Positions 1 through 6,215 of a stretch of 28,860 bases of DNA are shown here, one piece after another (the first letter of the stretch is position 1; every line of letters begins with the position of its first letter). The stretch comes from Actinomycetes bacterium. GTDB lineage: Bacteria > Actinomycetota > Actinomycetes > Propionibacteriales > Propionibacteriaceae. The notes below the pieces were generated by a model, which worked only from the letters and a program-made list of their open reading frames with translations, was not told where the DNA came from and searched no databases. Where the stretch lies: positions 1-28,860 of the forward strand of contig JAEZVO010000083.1 in the NCBI GenBank assembly GCA_023443125.1, read 5' to 3'. Made by a program: the position numbers and the translations under genes.

Positions 1-56
1 TCACCATCGACCCCACCCGCGACTACCAACCCCAAACCCAAAACAAAAAAACCTGA
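1..56 (+). CDS. C-terminal tail of an unknown plus-strand protein (partial)
   Basis: An open frame enters from the left edge and stops at TGA 54-56. The visible residues read TIDPTRDYQPQTQNKKT. Nearly every codon ends in C, like the real genes here. The tail is polar and low in complexity, as in many disordered C-termini. Too little is present to name the protein. The stop codon lies inside the stem of the terminator hairpin that serves the tRNA gene on the other strand. The evidence is only 17 codons long, so this could be chance. Confidence 0.35.
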   Translation, partial: TIDPTRDYQPQTQNKKT

Positions 57-78
57 ACCCACAAAACGTAGGTTCAGG
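41..78 (-). terminator. Intrinsic terminator after tRNA-Pro
   Basis: CCTGAACC (52-59) and GGTTCAGG (71-78) form a perfect 8-bp stem. Read on the minus strand, the stem is followed by a T-rich tract (the A-rich run at 41-51). It sits 27 bp beyond the tRNA 3' end. A second small hairpin, GATGTC-CTGA-GACATC (86-101), lies in the trailer between the tRNA and this terminator. Confidence 0.75.
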
Positions 79-104
79 CTATTCCGATGTCCTGAGACAT
101 CACA

Positions 105-181
<77 letters not shown>

Positions 182-210
182 TCGGACCTCAAGTCCGGGG
201 ATGAACATTA

Positions 211-243
211 CCGCACCGACAGGCGTCGCGCCAGTCGGTGCGG
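211..243 (-). terminator. Strong hairpin after codA
   Basis: CCGCACCGAC (211-220) pairs perfectly with GTCGGTGCGG (234-243). The inner part GGCG-TCG-CGCC extends the helix after one A-A mismatch. It starts 5 bp after the codA stop codon. Only a weak T-rich stretch (TAATGTTCATCC) follows on the minus strand, so it may act as a terminator of the U-poor type common in actinobacteria or as an mRNA 3' stabiliser. Confidence 0.6.
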
Positions 244-248
244 GATGC

Positions 249-1487
249 TCAGAACAACACCTCGCGACGGGCAGGTTCCGCCTTGTACAGCTCGCGACCG
301 CCACGGTACGACGCCAGCACGTCGGCATTGAACGACAGCGCTTCCACCCAGTCGTTCGCGTCGAACACAATGAAGTTCGCGGGCTTGCCCACTTCGATGC
401 CGTACTCGTCAAGCTGCAGCGTGCGGGCAGCATTGTGCGTGATGAAGCGGTACGAATCCACGATCTGCTGATGCCCCATCATCTGTGTGACGTACAGCCC
501 GTTCAGCACGACGTCGCGCAGGTTGCCCGTGCCGAGCGGATTCCAGGGGTCGACGATGTCGTCCTGCCCGAAACTTACGTTCAGCCCCGCGTCGGTGAGT
601 TCCTTCACCCGGGTGACGCCTCGTCGTTTGGGGTAGGTATCCATGCGGCCCTGCAGGTGCGTATTGACAAGGGGATTCGACACAAAGTTGATGCCACTCA
701 TCTGCAGCAGCCGCAGCAGCCGGATGAAGTAGGCATTGTTGTACGAGTGCATCGCGGTGGTGTGCGACGCGGTGACACGCTCGCCGATGCCAGCCTCGTA
801 GGCCCTAGTGGCTAGGGTTTCGAGGCCGCGGGATGCTTCGTCGTCGATCTCGTCGCAGTGCACGTCCACGAGAAGGTTGAATTCCTGCGCCAGCTCCATC
901 GCGAAGTTGAGCGATGACACGGAGTACTCGCGCGTGAACTCGAAGTGTGGGATGGCGCCGATCGCATCGACTCCCATCTCCGCGGCCTTGCGCATGAGCA
1001 CGCGCCCATTCGGGAAGGAGTCGATGCCTTCCTGCGGGAACGCGACGAGCTGCAGGGTGATGTCGTCGCGGAGTTCCTCGCGCAGCTCTAACAGCGCACG
1101 CAGTGCGGTGAGTTCAGGGTCCGTGACATCGACGTGGCTGCGCACGAATTGAATGCCGAAGCGCGCCTGCTGCCTTACCGCCCTGCCCACGCGCTCCTTC
1201 ACGTCGTCGACGGTGAGGCTGCGCTTACGTTCGCTCCACACCTCGATGCCTTCGAAGAGCGTGCCGGACTCGTTGTACCGAGGCTGGCCAGCCGTGAGTG
1301 CGGAGTCGAGGTGCACGTGCGATTCGATGATCGGCGGCAGTGCGAGCTTGCCGTGATAGTCGACGACGCGCTCCCCGTCGCGGGCTTCCAGGGACGGCTC
1401 AATCTGGGTGAACCGACCCTGCTCGATGCGGATGCAGCTGAGCTGCTCCGCGTTCTCAATACGTACGTTCTTAATCAGGAGATTCAT
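249..1487 (-). CDS. codA: Cytosine deaminase
   Basis: CodA hydrolyses cytosine to uracil and ammonia in the cytoplasm, feeding pyrimidine salvage. The 412-residue product is close to E. coli CodA (427) in length and motifs. The metal ligands are in ESHVHLD, the catalytic glutamate in VHCDEIDDE, a metal His in ASHTTAMHSYN, followed by NPLVNTHLQGR and the metal Asp in FGQDDIVDPW. The frame is open further upstream, but ATG 1485-1487 is chosen because it begins the CodA N-terminus (MNLLIKNVRI) and overlaps the codB stop in an ATGA arrangement. This gives the same codB-codA order and tight coupling as the E. coli operon. A strong hairpin follows the stop. Bacterial CodA can often accept other substrates, such as isoguanine, but the close match to E. 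coli favours cytosine. Confidence 0.95.
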   Translation of the reverse strand: MNLLIKNVRIENAEQLSCIRIEQGRFTQIEPSLEARDGERVVDYHGKLALPPIIESHVHLDSALTAGQPRYNESGTLFEGIEVWSERKRSLTVDDVKERVGRAVRQQARFGIQFVRSHVDVTDPELTALRALLELREELRDDITLQLVAFPQEGIDSFPNGRVLMRKAAEMGVDAIGAIPHFEFTREYSVSSLNFAMELAQEFNLLVDVHCDEIDDEASRGLETLATRAYEAGIGERVTASHTTAMHSYNNAYFIRLLRLLQMSGINFVSNPLVNTHLQGRMDTYPKRRGVTRVKELTDAGLNVSFGQDDIVDPWNPLGTGNLRDVVLNGLYVTQMMGHQQIVDSYRFITHNAARTLQLDEYGIEVGKPANFIVFDANDWVEALSFNADVLASYRGGRELYKAEPARREVLF

Positions 1488-2734
1488 CGATGCTGCACCG
1501 ACTTCTGGATTCGTGCTCCGACAAGGTACACCACCAACGCTACTGCCATGGCATTGATGGATGCGATGCCCCATGGCACGAACCATCCGACGGCGGCACC
1601 CGCCAGCACGCCGGCCACTGAGCCCCATACGACGCGGTAGCGCGGCTTCTCTCCTCCGCCGGCGTAGTGCCAGGGCCTAGAGAAGTAATCGGCGATCAGG
1701 ATTGCGCCGATGGGTGGCAGCGTCGCGTTGAGGAGGTTCAGCCAGGTGACGAAGTTGTCGTACAGCCACAGTGCGAGGAGCGTTCCAAGTACGCCGGCTA
1801 CCAAGACGAGGGGCTTCTTCGCGATCTTGGTCACGTTCGCGAACCCGAGGCCAGTGGTGTACAAGGCGTTGTTGTTCGTCGTCCAGATGTTCGCGCCGAG
1901 CACGATGAGTGCCGGCACGGCCAGCCCCTGGGCGATCATCACGTAGAAGATGTCGTCCTTGCCCGTGAGCGCGCCGCCCACCGCACCGAAGCTGAACATC
2001 AGCGTGTTGCCGAGGAGGAACGCCACCACGGTGGTGATCACGGCAGATCGCGTGGACTTCGCGAACCGCGTGAAGTTCGGGGTGGCGGAGCCGCCGGATA
2101 CGAATGAGCCGACGACGAGCGCCACGCCGGTCATGAGCGGCATCCCGGTGGAGGAGGCGAACATCTGGCTGAGGCCGCCACCGTCGGAAGTGGCGAGCAC
2201 CATCGAATACGTGCCGAGTACGGCAATCAGCGGCACGGAGATGAAGCTGACGATCTCGATTGCCTTGATGCCGAAGTAAGCCGACGCGGTCATCAGCGCG
2301 CCCGCGATGATGATGATCGGCCACGGGCCGATGTGCAGGAGCTCCGCCGTCGGAATGGCAAACATCGCGACGCCGACTCCGAACCAGCCCATCTGGGTCA
2401 GCGAGATGAGTGCTGAGGGGAGGAAGCTGCCGAGCGATCCGAAGGATTGCTGTGCGAGGAGGTCGAAGCCCATGCCGGTTTTGGCGCCGACGAATCCGAG
2501 CGCTCCGGTGTAGATGGCGAGGATGACGCCGCCGATTAGCACGGCCTGCGTGTAGTGGGTGAAGCTCAGCCCGTTGCCGAGTTTTGCGCCTACGCTCATC
2601 GATGCCGAGAAGAAAGTGAAGCCGAGCATAACAAAGCCGACGGCCCAAAAGGAACGTCGGCTTTGCTGTGGCACGGCTTCGAATGAGAAATCGTCATCGT
2701 GCGGAGGTTGTGGAGATTGCAGATGTGTACTCAT
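1484..2734 (-). CDS. codB: Cytosine permease
   Basis: CodB is a nucleobase:cation symporter-1 family inner-membrane transporter that imports cytosine. The 416-residue protein is nearly the length of E. coli CodB (419). About twelve hydrophobic segments follow a polar N-terminus. Recognisable family segments include MGWFGVGVAMFA, SGGSATPNFTRF and NIWTTNNNALYT. The start ATG 2732-2734 is preceded by GAAGGCGG. The frame is open further upstream, but the extra residues are not CodB-like. It overlaps codA by 4 bp, so the two are translationally coupled. A candidate promoter with an inverted repeat lies directly upstream. Transport and deamination together convert external cytosine to uracil. Confidence 0.94.
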   Translation of the reverse strand: MSTHLQSPQPPHDDDFSFEAVPQQSRRSFWAVGFVMLGFTFFSASMSVGAKLGNGLSFTHYTQAVLIGGVILAIYTGALGFVGAKTGMGFDLLAQQSFGSLGSFLPSALISLTQMGWFGVGVAMFAIPTAELLHIGPWPIIIIAGALMTASAYFGIKAIEIVSFISVPLIAVLGTYSMVLATSDGGGLSQMFASSTGMPLMTGVALVVGSFVSGGSATPNFTRFAKSTRSAVITTVVAFLLGNTLMFSFGAVGGALTGKDDIFYVMIAQGLAVPALIVLGANIWTTNNNALYTTGLGFANVTKIAKKPLVLVAGVLGTLLALWLYDNFVTWLNLLNATLPPIGAILIADYFSRPWHYAGGGEKPRYRVVWGSVAGVLAGAAVGWFVPWGIASINAMAVALVVYLVGARIQKSVQHR

Positions 2735-2761
2735 GCGCCGCCTTCGAATTGTGCTCAAATT

Positions 2762-2797
2762 GCCTGAACAGTAGTACAGGCGAAACACGTTGTGCAA
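2762..2797 (-). promoter_or_regulatory. Candidate codBA promoter with operator-like repeat
   Basis: On the minus strand TTGCAC (2792-2797) and TACTGT (2768-2773) are separated by 18 bp, a plausible -35/-10 pair. The inverted repeat GCCTG (2762-2766) / CAGGC (2777-2781) covers the -10. This would suit a repressor operator. Both calls rest on pattern alone. A short GC-rich inverted repeat, GCGGC/GCCGC (2800-2816), lies between hsp20 and this promoter and may weakly terminate hsp20. Confidence 0.4.
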
Positions 2798-2822
2798 ATG
2801 CGGCGCGCTGTGCCGCGTGTGT

Positions 2823-3260
2823 TTAGTCTTCCACCTCGGCCTGGACCTTGTGGTCAACACTCGAACGGGTCACCGTAACCTTGCGCGGCTTGGCCTGCTC
2901 AGCGATGGGAAGCGTGATGGTGAGCACACCGTCGTTGTAATTGGCCTCGATCTGGTCGAGTGCTACCCCGTTGCCGAGTGACAGCTGACGGGCGTAGGTG
3001 CCGGTGGAGCGCTCGCGGGTGAGCCACTCGGTGTCTTCGCTGGTGACCGTGGCCTTGCGCTCGGCACGCACGGTGAGGGTGTTCTCCTCGATGTCGATAT
3101 CGATGGAGTCGGGGTCCACACCGGGGAGGTCGATGTTCGCGACGAACGCCTCCTTGTCACGGTACAAATCCATCGGCATGCCGACGCTGCCAGGCGTGCG
3201 GAACGCAGAGTTGATGGCGCGGCCGAATTCGCGGAACGGATCGTAGTAGCTGGTTGTCAT
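2823..3260 (-). CDS. Hsp20 family small heat-shock protein
   Basis: This 145-residue protein is an ATP-independent holdase chaperone that binds unfolding proteins in oligomers. The short N-terminal arm (YYDPFREFGRAINSAFR) is followed by an alpha-crystallin domain from about residue 30 to 130. Typical elements are the LPGV turn (45-48), the ENTLTVRAER strand (59-68) and the signature YNDGVLTITLPIAE (108-121). The C-terminus has a V-x-V strand in place of a strong IxI anchor. ATG 3258-3260 is chosen because AGAGGAG precedes it and because the upstream in-frame extension crosses the promoter and operators. Two HAIR-like inverted repeats upstream point to HspR-type heat-shock repression. The gene stands alone and could read through weakly into codBA. 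Confidence 0.95.
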   Translation of the reverse strand: MTTSYYDPFREFGRAINSAFRTPGSVGMPMDLYRDKEAFVANIDLPGVDPDSIDIDIEENTLTVRAERKATVTSEDTEWLTRERSTGTYARQLSLGNGVALDQIEANYNDGVLTITLPIAEQAKPRKVTVTRSSVDHKVQAEVED

Positions 3261-3277
3261 GGTTGCTCCTCTAGCTC

Positions 3278-3335
3278 TTGAGCCTGGGTGGCTCAACTTC
3301 AAGGTTGAGTCTACCTCGCTCAATGAGGAAAACAA
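3278..3335 (-). promoter_or_regulatory. hsp20 promoter with two HAIR-like (HspR) operators
   Basis: Two inverted repeats match the HspR box (consensus CTTGAGT-N7-ACTCAAG). Site 1 is TTGAGC-N7-GCTCAA (3278-3296). Site 2 is TTGAGT-N7-GCTCAA (3305-3323). Their centres are 27 bp apart. A candidate promoter on the minus strand is TTGTTT (3330-3335), 16 bp, TAGACT (3308-3313), so site 2 covers the -10 and spacer and site 1 lies just past the start of transcription. This is a classic repressor layout. The half-sites also pair across the gap (CTCAAC/GTTGAG, 3292-3309). Confidence 0.7.
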
Positions 3336-3344
3336 ACTGTGGAT

Positions 3345-3384
3345 GATTTCGATACGCGCCCTGCAGGCGCCACTCAATCATCGG
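3345..3384. repeat. Palindromic intergenic repeat, copy A
   Basis: TTTCGATACG, then the palindromic stem GCGCC-CTGCA-GGCGC, then CACTCAATCATCGG. It is the most diverged of five related units in this gene-free region, which share the frame TCGATACG-stem-CTACTCGAC. It lies just upstream of the hsp20 promoter. Confidence 0.6.
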
Positions 3385-3405
3385 AGAATGCGCCAAGCCC
3401 GAGGA

Positions 3406-3445
3406 GGGTCTCGATACGCGGCTTCGCCGCTACTCGACGATCGGG
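3406..3445. repeat. Palindromic intergenic repeat, copy B
   Basis: GTCTCGATAC, stem GCGGC-TTC-GCCGC, then TACTCGACGATCGG. Same orientation as copy A. A degenerate fragment of the right arm (CTGCTCGACGGACGGGAG) follows at about 3461-3478. Confidence 0.7.
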
Positions 3446-3497
3446 GTGTCTGGTTCGACACTGCTCGACGGACGGGAGATGAGCGGCTATCGTCCGC

Positions 3498-3536
3498 CGG
3501 TGATTGCGTAGCCCGCGTAGCGGGCGTATCGAAATC
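3498..3536. repeat. Palindromic intergenic repeat, copy C (inverted)
   Basis: GGTGATTGCGTA, stem GCCCGC-GTA-GCGGGC, then GTATCGAAATCC. It is the opposite orientation to copies A, B and D, so C and D face each other across the long inverted repeat at 3549-3628. Confidence 0.7.
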
Positions 3537-3548
3537 CCCCCACCTCGA

Positions 3549-3628
3549 AACTTCAAAATCCGTACGCAGATGAGACGAAGGGCCCGTTTTAGGGGTGTTT
3601 AACCAATCTGCGTACGGATTATGAAGTT
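3549..3628. repeat. Long inverted repeat, 23-bp arms
   Basis: The left arm (3549-3571) and the right arm (3606-3628) are inverted copies matching at 22 of 23 positions. Both contain AATCCGTACGCAGAT. The spacer is 34 bp (3572-3605) and has no open frame of note. The arms are AT-richer than the flanking palindromes. Copies C and D sit symmetrically outside the arms. This could be a small non-autonomous mobile element (MITE-like), a structured RNA, or a protein-binding dyad. Confidence 0.8.
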
Positions 3629-3640
3629 GTTCAATCGCCG

Positions 3641-3680
3641 CGTCTCGATACGGGCCTTCGGCCCTACTCGACGGGCGGGG
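3641..3680. repeat. Palindromic intergenic repeat, copy D
   Basis: GTCTCGATAC, stem GGGCC-TTC-GGCCC, then TACTCGACGGGCGGGG. Its right arm is the first unit of the tandem duplication that follows. Confidence 0.7.
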
Positions 3681-3740
3681 AACGCGCGGGCCGCTACTCG
3701 ACGGGCGGGGAACGCGCGGGCCGCTACTCGACGATCGGGA
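3664..3740. repeat. 30-bp tandem repeat, two perfect copies plus a partial third
   Basis: A unit beginning CTACTCGACGGGCGGGGAAC and ending GCGCGGGCCG occurs at 3664-3693 and is repeated exactly at 3694-3723. A third partial copy starts at 3724 and diverges at CGATCGGGAAAA. The unit is the right arm of the palindromic repeat, so this looks like slippage within copy D. Absence of distinct spacers rules out a CRISPR array. Confidence 0.85.
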
Positions 3741-3750
3741 AAAGGGCCCG

Positions 3751-3789
3751 GTGGTTGAGTAGCCGCCGTAGGCGGCGTATCGAAACCAC
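3751..3789. repeat. Palindromic intergenic repeat, copy E (inverted)
   Basis: This is the cleanest copy. Outer arms GTGGTT/AACCAC enclose GAGTA, stem GCCGCC-GTA-GGCGGC and GTATCGA. It starts 25 bp downstream of the der stop codon on the transcribed side, so its hairpin may also end der transcription. Confidence 0.75.
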
Positions 3790-3813
3790 GCCGCAACGAA
3801 AGTCACTTAGCCA

Positions 3814-5172
3814 TCAACGAGTGGTGTTGCGCTTCTGGCGGGCGCGCACTTCGAGGTGGACGGGCGAGCCGCGGAACCCAAAGTCTTCCCGCAGCCGCCG
3901 CTCGATGAAGCGAACGTACGACTGGTCCATCTGGCCGCTGGTGAACAGCGCGAAGGTCGGCGGGCAGTTGTGTGCTTGCGTGCCGAACAAAATGCGGGGC
4001 TGCTTGCCGCCGCGCACCGGGTGCGGGTGCGACGCCGCCAGCCGCCCCAGGAACGAGTTGAGTTTGCCCGTCGAGACGCGGGTTTCCCAGCCCTCCGCAG
4101 ACTCCTCAATCGCTTTCGAGAGCTTCTCGACGTTGCGCCCAGTCAGCGCGGAGATGTTCACCGTCGGCGCCCAATGGAAGGCCACGAGATCGCGCTCCAC
4201 CTCGCGCTCCAGATAGCGGCGACGTTCCTCGTCGGTGAGATCCCACTTGTTAAACGCGACGACGAGCGCGCGCCCGCTCTCCTCGATGGAGCTCAGGATG
4301 CGCAGGTCCTGGTCGGTGATGGGTTCGGACGCGTCGATCACCAGAACGCACACCTCGGCGCGCTCAATGGCCGCCTGCGTGCGCAGGCTCGCGTAGTACT
4401 CGTGCCCACTAGCTTCCTTGACGCGTCGGCGGATGCCGGCGGTGTCGACGAAGTGGTAGATGTTGCCGCCCACCTCGACGATCTCGTCGACGGGGTCAAC
4501 CGTCGTGCCAGAGATATCGGAAACCACGGAACGCTGCTGCCCCGACAAGCGATTGAGCAGCGACGACTTCCCCACATTCGGCTTGCCGACGATCGCAACC
4601 CGTCGAGGCCCAGACCGCTCAACAAACGGCGTAGCCGGAGCCTCTGGAAGGGCCGCGAGCACGGCGTCGAGGAGATCGCCGGAGCCCCGCCCATGCAGCG
4701 CTGAGACGGGATACGGTTCCCCCAGCCCAAGGTTCCACATGGTGGCGGCGTTCGCCTCGTGGCGCTGATCGTCCACCTTATTGGCCGCCAAGATGACCGG
4801 TTTCTTGCTGCGACGCAGCACCCGCACCACGGCTTCGTCTTCGTCGAGTGTGCCGACGGTGGCGTCGACGACGAACAACACGGCGTCGGCCGTAGCAATA
4901 GCCAGCTCGGCCTGCTCCGCGATCTGTGCAGCCATGCCCTTGCCGTCGGAAACCCAGCCGCCGGTATCGACGACGACGAAGTCTTTGCCGTTCCAGTTCG
5001 CGTCGTAGCTGATGCGGTCCCTCGTGACACCCGGCTGGTCTTGCACGACGGCGGCACGCCGGCCGAGAATGCGGTTCACCAGCGTGGATTTCCCGACGTT
5101 GGGTCGGCCAACCACCGCAACCACAGGCTTGATGGCTGCGTCGTCGGACTCAACAAAAATGTCGTCACTCAC
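3814..5172 (-). CDS. der: Ribosome biogenesis GTPase Der (EngA)
   Basis: Der is a tandem GTPase needed for maturation of the 50S ribosomal subunit. The 452-residue protein shows both G domains. GD1 has GRPNVGKS (near residue 22), DTGG and NKVD. GD2 has GKPNVGKS (near residue 196), DTAG and NKWD. A C-terminal KH-like domain follows, ending in the usual basic tail (RARQKRNTTR). The start is GTG 5170-5172 with AAGGAG upstream. The association with cmk is widely conserved in actinobacteria. A separate -10-like TAGACT upstream suggests der may also have its own promoter. Confidence 0.97.
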   Translation of the reverse strand: MSDDIFVESDDAAIKPVVAVVGRPNVGKSTLVNRILGRRAAVVQDQPGVTRDRISYDANWNGKDFVVVDTGGWVSDGKGMAAQIAEQAELAIATADAVLFVVDATVGTLDEDEAVVRVLRRSKKPVILAANKVDDQRHEANAATMWNLGLGEPYPVSALHGRGSGDLLDAVLAALPEAPATPFVERSGPRRVAIVGKPNVGKSSLLNRLSGQQRSVVSDISGTTVDPVDEIVEVGGNIYHFVDTAGIRRRVKEASGHEYYASLRTQAAIERAEVCVLVIDASEPITDQDLRILSSIEESGRALVVAFNKWDLTDEERRRYLEREVERDLVAFHWAPTVNISALTGRNVEKLSKAIEESAEGWETRVSTGKLNSFLGRLAASHPHPVRGGKQPRILFGTQAHNCPPTFALFTSGQMDQSYVRFIERRLREDFGFRGSPVHLEVRARQKRNTTR

Positions 5173-5206
5173 GGGTGCTCCTTGCAGCTGGCGTACGAGA
5201 ACGCCC

Positions 5207-5231
5207 AGTCTATCGGGTGTGTCCCCACCCG
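5207..5231 (-). promoter_or_regulatory. Candidate der promoter and inverted repeat
   Basis: In the 79-bp gap before der, TAGACT (5207-5212, minus strand) could be a -10. No convincing -35 is visible. Immediately upstream CGGGTG (5214-5219) / CACCCG (5226-5231) forms a perfect 6-bp inverted repeat that could be an operator or the stem of a U-less terminator for the preceding gene. Confidence 0.3.
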
Positions 5232-5249
5232 CGGTTGCACCGACGAGGC

Positions 5250-5570
5250 TCAGGCCATGTTCTCCACGACGTGAAACGCGGGCTCTTCGTAGGGATGGGC
5301 GGCGCGCAACGCGTCGACGACCTCGCTGCGCAATCGTCGCGGAAACGTCAGCTCGACGCGGTGCTCAGTCACGCGCTCCAACTCCCCCACCTGGCCGATA
5401 GTCGGGTTGGCGTCGCCGATGGGACGGAACTGGCCCGTACCGGCGGTGAAGAACGCGCAGTGTTCGTATTCGCCGACGGTGCCCGCGCCAGCTGCGAACA
5501 GCGACGCCAGCACCGCGTCGGTGGCCTCCACCGGCACGTAAAACACAAGAATGTCCAGGGGTTCACGCAT
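5250..5570 (-). CDS. Standalone YqfO/NIF3-type (CutA-like) domain protein
   Basis: The 106-residue protein matches the small CutA/PII-like domain that is inserted in long NIF3 family proteins such as YqfO, but here it stands alone. Diagnostic segments are YEHCAFFTAGTGQFRP (35-50), DANPTIGQVGELE (53-65) and the signature HPYEEPAFHV (92-101). The metal-binding NIF3 core is absent. No function is established for such single-domain proteins; a PII-like fold suggests small-molecule or metal sensing, which is inference. ATG 5568-5570 overlaps the end of cmk by 8 bp, so it is translated with cmk. Confidence 0.85.
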   Translation of the reverse strand: MREPLDILVFYVPVEATDAVLASLFAAGAGTVGEYEHCAFFTAGTGQFRPIGDANPTIGQVGELERVTEHRVELTFPRRLRSEVVDALRAAHPYEEPAFHVVENMA

Positions 5571-6213
5571 GCGGGAACAACTTCTCGATCTCGGCGACCA
5601 CTTCGTCGGGGCTGATGAACGTGGAGTCGATCACCACGACGCCCTCGGCGGCATCGGTGAAGTTCGACACCGTGGAATCGTCGCGGTCGCGGCGCAGCAC
5701 CTGGTCGGTGACGGCCGCGTGGTCGGCCTTGCCGGAGAGCTCCGCTTCACGTCGGGCTACGCGGGCGGCGGGGTCGGCGACGAGGAGGATGCGCACGTCG
5801 GCATCGGGGGCGACGACCGTGGTGATGTCGCGCCCTTCGACGACGATCCGGCGGCGGTGCTCGTCGATGATGCTGCGCATGCGGTCAGTCAGGATGCGCC
5901 GCACTTCAAGGTTCGTGGCGATGCGGGAGACGGCTGCGGAGATGCGCGGTTCCCGAATCTCCTCGGTGACGTCGCGGCCATTGATGGTCAGACGGTTGCC
6001 CTCCACCACCGTCTCAATATCGAGCGTCGCGCTTGCCACGTAGTCGGCAATGTCCTCGTCGCGAACGCCTTCAGCTAACACACCCGCGGTCTCCGCGCGG
6101 TACATCGCTCCGGTATCGAGGTAGCCAAGCCCGTGTTTGGCGGCGAGGAGACGCGCCGTCGTCGACTTTCCGGAGCCGGACGGCCCGTCGATAGCGATCA
6201 ACAACGAATCCAT
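5563..6213 (-). CDS. cmk: Cytidylate kinase
   Basis: Cmk phosphorylates CMP and dCMP to the diphosphates using ATP, serving pyrimidine salvage and recycling of RNA and lipid precursors. The 216-residue protein has the P-loop GPSGSGKST (10-18), the CMP-binding segment GYLDTGAMYRA, the NMP-binding insert, and EGRDITTVV followed by the Arg/Asp-rich lid (RRDRDDSTVSNFTDA). ATG 6211-6213 is preceded by AAAGGG. It starts 2 bp after tyrA and overlaps the YqfO-like gene by 8 bp. The tyrA-cmk-der order is common in actinobacteria. Confidence 0.97.
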   Translation of the reverse strand: MDSLLIAIDGPSGSGKSTTARLLAAKHGLGYLDTGAMYRAETAGVLAEGVRDEDIADYVASATLDIETVVEGNRLTINGRDVTEEIREPRISAAVSRIATNLEVRRILTDRMRSIIDEHRRRIVVEGRDITTVVAPDADVRILLVADPAARVARREAELSGKADHAAVTDQVLRRDRDDSTVSNFTDAAEGVVVIDSTFISPDEVVAEIEKLFPHA

Positions 6214-6215
6214 GG

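Noticed and set aside
1677..2648. 323-codon minus-strand frame overlapping codB
   Set aside because: Arginine-rich frame-shifted reading of codB; the codB frame gives the membrane protein.
3664..3740. Possible CRISPR array
   Set aside because: Head-to-tail copies have no spacers and only two full units; it is a tandem duplication of a palindrome arm.
3378..3806. Minus-strand open frames across the repeat region
   Set aside because: They consist of translated palindromic repeats (recurring SSGPRVPRPSS) and have no coding signature.
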